A DNA stretch of 64,000 nt from Streptomyces sp. V1I1 (GTDB lineage: Bacteria > Actinomycetota > Actinomycetes > Streptomycetales > Streptomycetaceae). The stretch covers positions 3,783,001 to 3,847,000 of the forward strand of contig NZ_JAUSZH010000001.1 of NCBI RefSeq assembly GCF_030817355.1, given 5' to 3'. A program made the translations under genes and the position numbers. This document shows positions 33,426-43,212 of the stretch, piece after piece. Within the stretch, counting starts at the first letter, position 1, and each line of letters opens with the position of its first letter. The notes below the pieces were generated by a model, which was not told where the DNA came from, searched no databases, and saw only the letters and a list, made by a program, of their open reading frames with translations.

Positions 33426-33974
33426 TCAGGCGAGACCGAGCTCGTCGAGCGAGTACGCGTAGAGGTACGGGACCCCAGCCGTACCGCTGATCTTCTCGCC
33501 GGCGCCCGTCGCCCGGTCCACGATCGTGGCCACCGCGACGACCTCGCCGCCGGCCTCGCGTACGGCCTCGACGGCAGCCAGCGGGGAGCCGCCGGTGGTG
33601 GAGGTGTCCTCGACGACCAGGCAGCGCCGACCCTTGATGTCCGGGCCCTCGACCCGGCGCTGCATGCCGTGCGCCTTGGCCTCCTTCCGTACGACGAAGG
33701 CGTCGACCCGCTCTCCGCGGGCGGCGGAGGCGTGCAGGATCGCCGTCGCCACGGGGTCGGCGCCGAGCGTGAGGCCACCCACGCAGTCGTAGTCCAGCTC
33801 CGCGGTGAGGTCGGACATGACCTGACCGACGAGCGGGGCGGCCGCGCCGTCGAGCGTGATCCGGCGCAGATCCACGTAGTAGTCGGCCTCAAGACCCGAG
33901 GAGAGGGTCACCTTGCCGTGTACCACGGCCTTGTCCTTGATCTGCTGGAGCAGATCGGCGCGTACGTCAGTCAT
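33426..33974 (-). CDS. pyrE: Orotate phosphoribosyltransferase
   Basis: 182 residues from ATG 33974 (an ATG at 33980 adds MG). It makes OMP from orotate and PRPP in pyrimidine synthesis. Motifs are KVTLSSGLEADYYVDLRRI, VGGLTLGADPVATAI, VRKEAKAHGMQRRVEG (loop for PRPP pyrophosphate) and the PRPP motif CLVVEDTSTTGGS. In Streptomyces pyrE stands apart from the main pyr operon, next to fba, as here. The aldose epimerase gene ends 10 bp upstream, so they may be co-transcribed. Confidence 0.96.
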   Translation of the reverse strand: MTDVRADLLQQIKDKAVVHGKVTLSSGLEADYYVDLRRITLDGAAAPLVGQVMSDLTAELDYDCVGGLTLGADPVATAILHASAARGERVDAFVVRKEAKAHGMQRRVEGPDIKGRRCLVVEDTSTTGGSPLAAVEAVREAGGEVVAVATIVDRATGAGEKISGTAGVPYLYAYSLDELGLA

Positions 33975-33984
33975 GCCCATGAGC

Positions 33985-34794
33985 TTAAAGGCGGCGCCAG
34001 CTCCAGGTCGTCGCGATCTCCAGGGGCTCGATCGGGGTGACGAGCTGAGGGTGGCTGTTGAGGCCGTTCGGGGGGCCGGACTGCGGTTCGACGCAGACGG
34101 CCGCCTCCTGCTCGTCGTAGATCACGACCCATTCGGCGCGGCTGGCGATCGTGAGCTCCAGCTGCCCGGGCCAGGTGAGGGTGACCGAGACGCCGTCGGG
34201 CATGCCGAAGCAGTCGTCCCAGGGGCCAGGGAGGGGCGGGATACGCCGGCCGGTCGGCAGGTGGCCGTCGCCGCGCTCCTCCTGCCATTCGGCGGTGAAG
34301 TCGATGCGCACGTCCTCGCCGGGTGCGCCCTCGCCGCCGAGGTTGCGCAGGAACCAGGGGTGCCAGCCGGCCTGGGCCGGGAAGGACGTCTCGTACGTCT
34401 CGACGCCCATGGCGAGCGTCAGCGAGTCCTCTGCCAGCTCGAAGGTCTGGGTGACCCGCCCGGTGTACGGCCAGGGCTCGGCGAGGTCGTATGTGAAGGC
34501 CGCCTCGCTCTTGGCCGTACGGGCGGTGCGCCAGGCGGTGTCGCGGCCGGTGCCGTGGATGGCGTGCGGCGGAGAGTTGAGCGGGAGTTGATGCGGTACG
34601 TCGCCGTTGCGGAACCGGCCGTTGGCGACGCGGCCGCACCAGGGGACCATCGGGAAGGAGCCGTACCGCTCCCCCTGGCGCAGCACCTCGGTGCCGCCGA
34701 TGGTCAGGCTCGCGACGCGGCAGCCGTTTCGCGGGTGCACGGTCAACTCGGCGTCTCCGGCTGCCAGCCGGATGCTCTCTTCGCTGCTACTCAC
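33985..34794 (-). CDS. Aldose 1-epimerase family protein
   Basis: A 269-residue galactose-mutarotase-like protein. Motifs are GCRVASLTIGGTEVLRQ, FPMVPWCGRVANGRF (the substrate Arg region), SPPHAIHGTGRDTAW with a candidate catalytic His, AGWHPWFLRNLGG with a second His, and AAVCVEPQSGPPNGLN with the catalytic Glu. It belongs to the YphB/D-hexose-6-phosphate epimerase-like branch; the true substrate is uncertain. The SRPBCC gene ends 10 bp upstream, forming a likely operon through pyrE. Confidence 0.9.
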   Translation of the reverse strand: MSSSEESIRLAAGDAELTVHPRNGCRVASLTIGGTEVLRQGERYGSFPMVPWCGRVANGRFRNGDVPHQLPLNSPPHAIHGTGRDTAWRTARTAKSEAAFTYDLAEPWPYTGRVTQTFELAEDSLTLAMGVETYETSFPAQAGWHPWFLRNLGGEGAPGEDVRIDFTAEWQEERGDGHLPTGRRIPPLPGPWDDCFGMPDGVSVTLTWPGQLELTIASRAEWVVIYDEQEAAVCVEPQSGPPNGLNSHPQLVTPIEPLEIATTWSWRRL

Positions 34795-34803
34795 ACCACG
34801 ACA

Positions 34804-35745
34804 CTACTTGCGACGGCGCAGCACGCGTCCGACGACCACGGCGGAGGCGATCGCGAGGGCGGCGGCGGGCGCGACCCACCGCAGAGTGGCACCGGCACTG
34901 CCGGCATCGGGCGGGGGCGTGGGCGCGTAACGCCCGCGCGGCGGCGCGTGATCGACCTCCTCGGCGCTCCGCCCGATCATGGTCCGTCGTGCATGAGCGG
35001 CCTCGGCGGGGGGCTCGTCGGGGATGACGGGGATCTCGTGCAGTTCTTCCGCCTCCGCTGCGTCGGGGCCGTCAACTGCGCCGAACGGCTCCTCGGCGAC
35101 GGGGTCGAGGGAGGGCGGCGGCACGGGAGCGTCAAACACGGACGCGTTCGCCTCGTCGTCGACGTCGGCGTCGGCCGGGGTGGCGTCGTCAGCCGCGGTG
35201 GCGTCGGCGTCGGGCGCGGTGGCGTCGGCGTCGGGCGCGGTGGCGTCGGCCGTGGCGGACGGGCTCGCATCGTGGGCGTCGCTCGCGGGCTGCGGCACAC
35301 TCGCAGCCGCCGGCGTGGCCCCCGCCGCATCACCCAACCGGTCCGCGAAGCGGTCCAGCAGGCGGTGGGCCGCCGCGGTCGTCTGCGCGGGATCCAACTC
35401 CGCCAGGCGGCCCTCCGCGCGGGACGCTGCCGTGAACGTGAGCGCCGTGCCGCCCTCCGTCGGTTGCGGTCGGATCGTCAGGGTCACCTTTGCCGAGCCC
35501 GTGCCGCGTGCCTCCACGCCCTCACCCTCGACCGCGAAGACCTCGCCCTGCTCCACGATGCGCAGCGTGCCGCGGTAGGTGATCGTGTGACCGCCGATGC
35601 GGACCTTCAGGCGGCCGGAGAGCGGGCCTGCCGACTCGTCCGCGTCCTGTTGGAGCCCCGGCACGCATCGGGCGACCCGGGCAGGGTCCCTCAGTGCCTT
35701 GCGGACGGTCTCTGGCGTAACCGGAACGAACACCTCATGCTCCAT
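34804..35745 (-). CDS. SRPBCC (CoxG-like) protein with repeat linker and C-terminal membrane anchor
   Basis: 313 residues. Residues 1-145 form a START/SRPBCC domain like CO-dehydrogenase subunit G: EVFVPVTPETVRKALRDP, VARCVPGLQQ, GRLKVRIGGHTITYRGTL. A low-complexity linker rich in Asp/Ala/Thr follows, encoded by imperfect 18-bp repeats (about 35184-35262, ATAPDADATAPDAD). The C-terminus has one hydrophobic helix (RWVAPAAALAIASAVVVG) ending in a basic RVLRRRK, so the domain is tethered on the cytoplasmic face. The ligand is unknown. No molybdo-hydroxylase genes are near. Confidence 0.88.
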   Translation of the reverse strand: MEHEVFVPVTPETVRKALRDPARVARCVPGLQQDADESAGPLSGRLKVRIGGHTITYRGTLRIVEQGEVFAVEGEGVEARGTGSAKVTLTIRPQPTEGGTALTFTAASRAEGRLAELDPAQTTAAAHRLLDRFADRLGDAAGATPAAASVPQPASDAHDASPSATADATAPDADATAPDADATAADDATPADADVDDEANASVFDAPVPPPSLDPVAEEPFGAVDGPDAAEAEELHEIPVIPDEPPAEAAHARRTMIGRSAEEVDHAPPRGRYAPTPPPDAGSAGATLRWVAPAAALAIASAVVVGRVLRRRK

Positions 35746-35786
35746 GGGAGTCGAGCCTACTCAGACACGACCGCCACGTCAGCGTT

Positions 35787-35850
35787 TCAGTCTGTGTACG
35801 GCTCAGCCCGTGTACGACTCAGTCCAAGGACGGCTCAGTCCATGTACCGC
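35787..35850. repeat. Four imperfect 16-bp tandem repeats at the end of the spermidine-synthase-like gene
   Basis: Units begin with TCAG at 35787, 35803, 35819 and 35835, for example TCAGCCCGTGTACGAC and TCAGTCCATGTACCGC. The last unit contains the gene's stop codon, so the array seems to have grown from the end of the coding sequence by slippage. Confidence 0.7.
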
Positions 35851-37430
35851 GGGTGCACCAGCGTCGACGGCGGCAGCGCCGACAGCCTCGTACGCTCCGC
35901 GCCCCGCGCCCCCGCGGCGAGCGCGGACGGGCCCAGCGTCCGCAGCCGCGGCGCTTCGGGGTCGAGGCCGAGCCCCGGCGCCCACCCCGCCCCGGCGAGC
36001 AGGAAGCCCCAGTCGTGCGGCGCGGACGCCGTGCCGGTCGAGCGGTCCGGGCCCGCCGTGAAGCCGGAGAGCCGTCCGGTGGCGCAGTACGGACGTGTCC
36101 CGAAACCCGCGCCCCGCAGCGTCGCGTCGACCGTCCAGAACGTATGCGGACGGGAGCCTGCCGGCCCCGCGTGCACCACGAGCCGCCCGCCGTCCGTGAG
36201 GACTCGCGCGGTGAGTCCGTAGAACTCCTGGGAGTAGAGCTTGGTGCTCGGCGTGATGCCCGGATCGGGCAGGTCCGAGATCACCACGTCGTACGCCCCC
36301 CTTGGCTCCCGCAGCCAGGAGAACGTGTCCGCGGCGACGACCCGCACCCGCGGATCCCGGTACGCGTACTCGTTCAGGACGGCCAGCGCCGGATCGGTAC
36401 GCGCGAGCCGGACGACGCCCGGGTCGAGCTCGACGACGGTCACCGACTCGACGCCCGGGTAGCGCAGCACCTCGCGCGCCGCCAGCCCGTCGCCCCCGCC
36501 CAGGATCAGCACCTGCGCATGCGGCCCCCGCATCGCCGGGTGCACCAGCGCCTCGTGGTAGCGGTACTCGTCGCGCCCGCTGACCCGCAGCCGCCCTCCA
36601 ATGAAGAGGTCCAGCGGCCCCGACGGGTCGCCGGTGAGCACGACTTCCTGCAGCTCGGTGTGGACGGCGACCCGCACCTCGTCGCCGTAGACCGCCCGCC
36701 GCGCCGCCCGCTCGAAGTCGTCGACCAGGACGGTCGCGGTCGCCAGCAGCGCAAGCACCGTCACATTGGCGACGAGCAGCCAGGCGCGCCAACGCACCGT
36801 CAGATCCCGCCGGAACAGCCACAGCACGAGCGCGCCCCCCGCCACCGCGTTGACGCCGCCCGTCAACAGCGCGCCCGTGAGCTGCCCGAACCATGGCAGC
36901 AGCAGAAACGGAAACGCGAGCCCGCCGACGAGCGCACCCACATAGTCCGCGGCGAAGAGATCGGCGACCGTGCCCTCCGCGTCACGCCGCGAGATGCGCT
37001 GGATCAGGGACATCAGCAGCGGGATCTCCGCGCCGATCAGCACCCCGATGGCGAGGGAGAAACACACCAGCACGCCGCGGGACTCGCCGATCCAGGCGAA
37101 CGCGGCGTACAGCACCATCGCCGAGCAGCCGCCGACCAGCGCGAGCACCGCCTCCAGCAGGCCGAAGCCGACCGCGGGCCGGCAGCGCAGCCTCTTGGCG
37201 AGGAGCGAGCCGATGCCCATGGCGAAGACCATCACCGACAGCACGACGGAGGCCTGGGTGACGGAGTCGCCGATCAAGTACGAAGCGAGGGCGACCAGTT
37301 CGAGCTCGTACACCAATCCACACGCGGCGCAGACGAAGACAGCCGTCAACACGAGATACCGGCCGGCGTCGGGGCACACGGGCAGCCGAACCGCTTGCGG
37401 GGGCGGTGAGGTCGACAGCCGATCGATCAT
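35835..37430 (-). CDS. Membrane-fused spermidine-synthase-like protein
   Basis: 531 residues. The N-terminal half has about seven transmembrane helices ([51 protein letters not shown]). The C-terminal half is a polyamine-synthase-type SAM-fold domain: [45 protein letters not shown] and [10 protein letters not shown]. The LPDP replaces DSTDP-like loops, so aminopropyl transfer is not certain. Actinobacteria often pair this type with DUF2617, found next upstream here. Confidence 0.9.
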   Translation of the reverse strand: MIDRLSTSPPPQAVRLPVCPDAGRYLVLTAVFVCAACGLVYELELVALASYLIGDSVTQASVVLSVMVFAMGIGSLLAKRLRCRPAVGFGLLEAVLALVGGCSAMVLYAAFAWIGESRGVLVCFSLAIGVLIGAEIPLLMSLIQRISRRDAEGTVADLFAADYVGALVGGLAFPFLLLPWFGQLTGALLTGGVNAVAGGALVLWLFRRDLTVRWRAWLLVANVTVLALLATATVLVDDFERAARRAVYGDEVRVAVHTELQEVVLTGDPSGPLDLFIGGRLRVSGRDEYRYHEALVHPAMRGPHAQVLILGGGDGLAAREVLRYPGVESVTVVELDPGVVRLARTDPALAVLNEYAYRDPRVRVVAADTFSWLREPRGAYDVVISDLPDPGITPSTKLYSQEFYGLTARVLTDGGRLVVHAGPAGSRPHTFWTVDATLRGAGFGTRPYCATGRLSGFTAGPDRSTGTASAPHDWGFLLAGAGWAPGLGLDPEAPRLRTLGPSALAAGARGAERTRLSALPPSTLVHPRYMD

Positions 37431-37504
37431 GTTTGTAACGCTACGTCAGGGGTAGTGCGCCGCCTGTCACCCACAAGGGTGCTACTGGAGCGCGGGAGGC
37501 ATAA

Positions 37505-38023
37505 CTACAGCGTTGCAGGCATACGGGCGCCGACCCGCGTACGGGTGACGACTAGGCGGCCCTCCTGCGGATACGCATGCCATGTGCGCCACCGCACCTG
37601 CCCCTCGCGCCGCTGCGCCAGCATGGCCGTAAAGGCGTGCGGCGAGCCGGGAAACGTGCCGGCGAGACCCTGGGGGTGGTCGGCGACCAGCGCGAGCAAC
37701 TCCTGCGCACGCCCCGCGAAGGAGCCCTTCGAGAGCGTCTCGACGCGGGCCGCGAACTCGTACTCCCACGCACCGAGCCGCTTGGCCACGCCGAGCGGCA
37801 GAGGCGTGCTGCTGCCGGGCATGCAGGCAACGGTCTCGGAGCAGCTGCCCTGCTCCTCCTCCAGCAGCACCTGGTGGGACGCGCCCAACAGTCTCAACTG
37901 CAGCTTTGCTCCGGACAGTTCGAGGTCGAGGACGGCCAGGGCAGGCAGCGGCTCCCGTCCCAACGCCCAGGCGAGGTCGTCGGCACGGGTGTCGGTGTAG
38001 GCCGTATGGAGGGTCGTGAGCAT
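37505..38023 (-). CDS. DUF2617 family protein
   Basis: 172 residues from ATG 38023 behind GGAGCCGACCC. Sequence landmarks are LTTLHTAYTDTRADDLAWAL, LDLELSGAKLQLRLLGASHQ, EWEYEFA-like GAWEYEFAARVETLSKG and HAFTAMLAQRREGQVRWRTW, as in the DUF2617 family of unknown function. The family lies beside membrane spermidine-synthase-like genes in many Streptomyces, suggesting a shared surface or polyamine-related role, which remains inferred. Confidence 0.87.
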   Translation of the reverse strand: MLTTLHTAYTDTRADDLAWALGREPLPALAVLDLELSGAKLQLRLLGASHQVLLEEEQGSCSETVACMPGSSTPLPLGVAKRLGAWEYEFAARVETLSKGSFAGRAQELLALVADHPQGLAGTFPGSPHAFTAMLAQRREGQVRWRTWHAYPQEGRLVVTRTRVGARMPATL

Positions 38024-38300
38024 GGGTCGGCTCCGCAAACACGCTTTGGCGGGTGAAGGACACGTGGACCGGGGGCGCCCCTGAGAGGGAGTTGAAGAAG
38101 ATCCGGGGACCGCCTGCTCGGGTCCACATCAGGTCCGAGGGCTGGATGGTTCCAACAGGTTCCGACAGCGAGGGAATCATGAACTACGCGGCGCCCACAG
38201 CGTTTTTACCCAACTTGAAGGGGTTTCCATCCCCCCGGGGGCCTCACGGTTCAACTGTTCAACTAAAAAGTGTCAGGGAGGTCACTGGGGCGGTCAACAA

Positions 38301-38338
38301 GAAGGCACCCGGCGGGAGTTCACCCGCCGGGTGCCTTC
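38301..38338. terminator. Terminator after the Gly/Cys-rich membrane peptide gene
   Basis: GAAGGCACCCGGCGGG and CCCGCCGGGTGCCTTC form a perfect 16-bp stem with a 6-nt loop; on the minus strand it is followed by TTGTTGACC. The rest of the 340-bp gap from 38024 to 38364 shows no gene. Confidence 0.85.
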
Positions 38339-38364
38339 AGTGGCCGCGGACCAGCTGCCCCGTG

Positions 38365-38601
38365 TCAGCTGCCTCCGCCGCCGCATCCGCCCCCGCCGCC
38401 CCCGCAGGACGAGCTGCTGCCGCCGCACGATGAGCCCCCGCCGTCGCTGCCGGCCCACCAACTGCCGCCACCGCCACCACCCGCGGTCCCGCGCCGACGG
38501 CCCTTGCGGCCCTTACCGCTCTTCGAGCCGGCCATCTTGATGATCAAGACGAGCGCGATCCCGACGATCAGAATCCCGAAGAAAGCTGCCACTGCCCCCA
38601 C
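38365..38601 (-). CDS. Small membrane protein with Gly/Ser/Cys-rich tail
   Basis: 78 residues from GTG 38601 (a second GTG at 38592 gives 75), with AAAGGA just upstream. One transmembrane helix (FFGILIVGIALVLIIKMAG) is followed by a basic KSGKGRKGRRR stretch and a tail dominated by Gly, Ser and four Cys: SSCGGSSSSCGGGGGGCGGG. No known domain. The Cys/Gly tail could bind metal or cross-link; this is open. Small proteins of this kind occur near DUF2617 genes. Confidence 0.65.
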   Translation of the reverse strand: MGAVAAFFGILIVGIALVLIIKMAGSKSGKGRKGRRRGTAGGGGGGSWWAGSDGGGSSCGGSSSSCGGGGGGCGGGGS

Positions 38602-38792
38602 CGTCCTTTCGTTCCCCCGAAGTCTTGCGTGTGAGGGGGATGCCCCCGGCCCCGCGGGCCGAAAGCAGACTTGAGCAACTCCAGAGCTTCGGCACAGACG
38701 GCGACCATGACGGCCAGGGCTTCCAGCGGTACGGCCTGGCGCACGACCCCGACCCGAGGTACTGGTCACGGCGGGCGCGGGCTCCCGTCGGA

Positions 38793-41466
38793 TCAGGGCA
38801 GCGACAGCTCCGCCCAGATCACCTTCCCCTGGGGGGTGTACCGGGTGCCCCAGCGTTCGGCCATCTGCGCGACGAGGAACAGACCGCGGCCCCCTTCATC
38901 CATCGTGGCCGCGTACCGCAGATGGGGCGAGGTGCTGCTGCCGTCGGCCACCTCGCAGGTCAGGGTGCGGTCGCGCAGCAGTCGCATCGTGATCGGTTCG
39001 GAGCCGTAGCGGAGAGCGTTGGTGATCAGCTCGCTGAGCACCAGCTCCATGGCGAACGCGAGCTCGGACAGACCCCAGTCGTCCAGCTTCTCGGCCACGG
39101 CGGCGCGCATCCCTGCCACGGCGGCGGGGTCGAACGGCACGTCCCAGCAAGCGACGTTGTTGGGCGGGATCGCCCGTGTGCGGGCGATGAGCAGCGCCAC
39201 GTCGTCCTTCGGCCGACCGGGCAGCAGCTCGTCGAGCACCGCCTGACAGCTCTCTTCCGGCGGCCGGTCCGGATGGGACGCCAGGGCCTGACGCAGCAGC
39301 TCCATCCCCACGTCGATGTCCCGGGTGCGGTCCTCGATGAGCCCGTCGGTGTAAAGGACGAGTTGCGTGCCCTCCACCAGTTCCAGTTCGGCGGTCTCGA
39401 ACGGCATACCGCCCAGGCCCAGGGGCGGCCCGGCCGGCAGATCGGGGAACGACACACTGCCGTCAAGGTGGACCAGCGCCGGCACGGGGTGCCCGGCCCG
39501 CGCCATCGCGCAGTGGCGGGAGACCGGGTCGTAGATCGCGTAGAGGCAGGTGGCGCCCGTGACCCCCGCGCCGGCCGCCGCCCCGTCCTCCTCCTGGTCG
39601 ATGCGCCCGACCAGGTCGTCGAGGTGGTTGAGGATTTCGTCGGGCGGCAGATCGAGCGTGGAGAAGTTGTGCACCGCCGTGCGCAGCCGTCCCATCGTGG
39701 CGGCCGCGTGCAGGCCGTGGCCGACGACATCCCCGACGACCAGCGCCACGCGGCTGCCCGGAAGCGGGATCACATCGAACCAGTCGCCGCTCACCCCGGA
39801 CAGCGCGGGCAGGTACCGGTGGGCGACATCGAGGGCGCTCTGCTCGGGCAGGGCCCGCGGCAGCAGGCTGCGCTGCAGAGCCACGGCCAGGGTGTGCTCA
39901 CGGGTGTAGCGGCGGGCGTTGTCGATGCTGACCGCCGCCCGGGCGACCAGTTCTTCGGCCAGGGACAGGTCGTCCTCCTCGAACGGCTGGGGCTTCTCCG
40001 AGCGCCAGAAGTTGGCCACGCCCAGGATGACGCCCCGCGCCTGGAGGGGCACGGTGATGAGCGAATGGATGCCGTAGTCGACGATCATCCGTGTCCGCTC
40101 CGGGTCCTGGGCATGCCAGCCGGGCGCGGCGGACAGGTCGGGCACCAGCTCCGACCGGCCGCTGCCGAAACCCCGTGCCTGCGGTGTGGAGGGGAGGAAG
40201 TCGATCAGGCGGTCGAGCTCATAGAGGGGATGGTCGTCCCGGATGCCGTGGACGGCGGTGCGGCGCATGTCCGTACCCGTGCCGGCCGGCTCCTCCCCCC
40301 GCAGGACCGGGTCGGCCAGATCGACGGTGACGAAGTCGGCGAATCGGGGGACCGCGACCTTCGCCAGTTCCTCGGCCGTACGCACCACATCGAGGGTGGT
40401 GCCGATGCCCAGACCGGCGTCGTACAGCAGTTTCAGCCGCTCGCGCGCCATGTCCGCCTTGCCGGACAGCGTCCGCAGCTCCGTGGAGTCACGCAAGGTC
40501 GCGACCGTCCCCCTTGGGGCCACCGTGACGATCCGTGGGCCGCTGGTTCACCGCAAGCAACCGCTCCCCGGCCAGGTGCACCTCGTCCGTGGCCACGCGA
40601 CCCGACGTCAGCAGCTCCACCGTGGAGGGATCAAGGCTGGGCAGTTCCGAGATGTGCCGCCCCTCGGCATCGGGCGGCAGATCCAGAAGCCGCCTGGCCT
40701 CGTCGTTCGCCAGCAGCAGCTGACCGTCGTTGCCGACGATGAGAACACCCTCGCGGACGGCATGCAGCACGGCGTCGTGATGCTCGTACATGCGGGTCAT
40801 CTCGGCCGGGCCCAGACGGTGGGTCTGCCGCCGCAGCCGCCTGGCCACCAGCGCCGTCCCTCCCGTGGCCAGGGCGAGCGCGGCGGCTCCGGCGCCGAAG
40901 ATGATCGGCAGTTGTCGGTCCACCACGCTGGTCACGTTCTTGACCTTCAAGCCGGCGGACACCAGGGCGACGACTTTGCGTTTTTCATCGTAGATGGGGA
41001 CGGTCGCCTGGACCTCGTGGCCGAGCGGGCCGTAGACGCTCTCTGTGTACACGCGGCCGGCCAGCGAGGGCTCGATGGTGCCGACGAACCTCTTACCGAT
41101 CCGGTCCGGCTGGGGATGCGTGTAGCGGATCCCCTTCGTGTCCATCACCACGATGAAGTCGACGCCGGCCGCCCTCCGCGCCTTCTCGGTGAGTGGCTGG
41201 AGCACCTTGGAGGGGTCAGGGGTCCTCAGCGCGGCCAGGACGCCCGGAGAGTGCGCGAACGTTTCCGCGACGGCAACTGAACGGTGCTTCGCCTCTGTGT
41301 TGGTGTCGTGCCGGGACTGCAGCACAAGCGCCAGCATCGCGGCTGCCACGAGCAGCACCACCACAGCCACCTGTAGAGCGAAGACCTGCCCGGCGACGCT
41401 CCGGGGATGCTTGTCGGTCAGTGACCGAACCGGTGCGCTCCGGGATCGGTCAGAGCGTTTGACCAC
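38793..41466 (-). pseudogene. Multidomain SpoIIE/RsbU-type phosphatase (sCache-PAS-GAF-PP2C-HATPase), frameshifted
   Basis: From GTG 41466 (AGAAAGG upstream) the first reading has a transmembrane helix, an extracytoplasmic DcuS-like sensor (PDRIGKRFVGTIEPSLAGRV), a second helix and a PAS domain ending at LLAVNQRPTDRHGG. It then breaks at 40509-40513 (CCCCC). One base over, GTVATLRDSTELRTLSGKA continues into a GAF domain, a PP2C/SpoIIE domain (SGDWFDVIPLPG, VVGDVVGHGLHAA, LVLYTDGLIED) and an RsbW-like ATPase (ELVLSELITNALRYGS). With four Cs the whole is one protein of about 890 residues. Such proteins link external signals to anti-sigma control. The split may be real or a sequencing error. Confidence 0.85.
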
Positions 41467-41675
41467 ATTGACCTTTCTAACACCGCAAGGTGCTCCTCGG
41501 CCAAAGATTGCTGACCTGCGGACGGGGCGGGGGCCGACTCTTCACGGGGGGCGGGGGCATTCGTTTACGCGGTCAACGAGTTTGTCACCGACCGCCTTGG
41601 TGGACTCCTTAGTGTGCTCGCGCGCGCAGCCTTTGCAGGCACGGCTCGGACCGGCACGGCTCGGACCGGCACCGA

Positions 41676-42887
41676 TCAGCGCGCGTTGATCAGCTGGTCC
41701 ACCGCCGTGCGGATCGAATCCTCGCGCTTGCAGAACGAGAAACGGGCCAGCCAGGCCGGAGCATTCGCGCTGAGGTAGAACGCCGATGTCGGGATGGCCA
41801 CCACACCGGCGCGCGCCGGCAAGTCCCGGCAGAACTGCACGCCGTCCGAAAAGCCCCACGGCCGCACATCCGCCTGCACGAAGTAGCCGGCATCGGCACG
41901 GAAGGGCCGCAGTCCAGCCTCCGCCAGGCCGTCGCTCAAGAGGTCCCGATTCCGGCGCAGAGTGTCCCGCAGACCCGCCGCCCACTCTTCCACCGAGCCG
42001 AGCGCATGCGCCAGCGCTTCCTGATACGGAGTACCCGAGGCGTAAGTCAGGAACTGCTTGGCGGCGCCCACCGCTGCGACAAGCGGCGCGGGCCCACAGA
42101 CCCAGCCGACCTTCCAGCCCGTTGTGTTGAAGGTCTTGCCCGCCGAGGAGATGACCACCGTCCGTTCCCGCATCTCCGGCAGGGCCGCGATGGGGAGATG
42201 GCGCGCACCGTCGTTGTAGACGAGGTGTTCGTAGACCTCATCCGTGATCACCGTCAGCGAGTGCTCACGGCACACATCCGCGATGGCTTCCAACTCCTCG
42301 GCCTTGAAGACCATGCCCGTGGGGTTGTGCGGAGTGTTCAGGATCAGCACCCGGGTGCGCGGGGAAACGGCCGCCCGCAGGGCGTCGGCGTCGAGGGCGA
42401 ATGCGGCGCCGTCGAGGACGAGGGGGACGGCGACCAACCGTGCCCCGGCAAGCCGGGCATCCGCCGCGTACGCGTCGTAGCAGGGGTCGAAGGCGATGAC
42501 CTCGTCACCGGGGTTGCAGAGCGCCAGGAGGGCCGCAGCGAGTGCTTCGGTGGCGCCCGTGGTGACCAGCACCTCGCCCTGAGGCCGGTATTCGAGGCCG
42601 TACCGGCGCAGCTGATGAGCGGCGACAGCCTCGCGCAGCGCCGGGAACCCATGAGCGGGCGGGTACTGGTTGCTGCCCGCGAGCACCGCATCCGATACGC
42701 CCTTGAGAAGCACGGGCGGACTGGCCAGCTCCGGCACCCCTTGCCCGAGGTTCACGGACCCGGTGCTCCGCGCCAGCTCCGTCATCTCCGTGAAGATCGA
42801 CGTGCCCATGCCCTGCACCCGAGCCGCAGGGCTCCAGCCTGCCGAGCCCACTACGCCGCGCGCCTCAGCCGTCCCCACCATGTTCAT
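41676..42887 (-). CDS. PLP-dependent aminotransferase, class I/II
   Basis: 403 residues from ATG 42887 (a TTG at 42914 is less likely). It is a fold-type I aminotransferase: VNLGQGVPELASPPVL, YPPAHGFPALREAVAAH, TTGATEALAAALLAL, ILNTPHNPTGMVF, ITDEVYEHLVY and ISSAGKTFNTTGWKVGW with the PLP Lys. It resembles kynurenine/methionine aminotransferases and N-succinyl-diaminopimelate aminotransferases; the substrate is undecided. It is a single gene, far from the kynurenine cluster. Confidence 0.93.
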   Translation of the reverse strand: MNMVGTAEARGVVGSAGWSPAARVQGMGTSIFTEMTELARSTGSVNLGQGVPELASPPVLLKGVSDAVLAGSNQYPPAHGFPALREAVAAHQLRRYGLEYRPQGEVLVTTGATEALAAALLALCNPGDEVIAFDPCYDAYAADARLAGARLVAVPLVLDGAAFALDADALRAAVSPRTRVLILNTPHNPTGMVFKAEELEAIADVCREHSLTVITDEVYEHLVYNDGARHLPIAALPEMRERTVVISSAGKTFNTTGWKVGWVCGPAPLVAAVGAAKQFLTYASGTPYQEALAHALGSVEEWAAGLRDTLRRNRDLLSDGLAEAGLRPFRADAGYFVQADVRPWGFSDGVQFCRDLPARAGVVAIPTSAFYLSANAPAWLARFSFCKREDSIRTAVDQLINAR

Positions 42888-43212
42888 GCGATCCCGCTTT
42901 CCCGAGTCCACCAACCAGGAGATTCGGCCCTCACGATAGGCACCACGCGGAACACCGGCCTACTGGTGAGCGTGTTCAAGCCTTCACCGGAGCCGCTGAC
43001 CAGGCGGTGACCCGCCTCCAGGGGCTATCTGGCGGCCGGTTCCCCAGCGGCTGGCTCTTTAGCGGCTGAAGCGTTCGCTGTCACGGGCGACACGCGCCCC
43101 TTCGGCCGACCGGGTAAGAACCGGCCCTGTCCGGCTGGTCAGCGCTCGCGCGCGGGGCCTTGGCCGCTCATGGTCGGGTTGACCGACCCCTGTGCGCGCC
43201 CGGAGGTGCCCC

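Noticed and set aside
38053..38433. Plus-strand frame in the gap after DUF2617
   Set aside because: It runs through the terminator at 38301-38338 and has low-complexity composition without a ribosome binding site.
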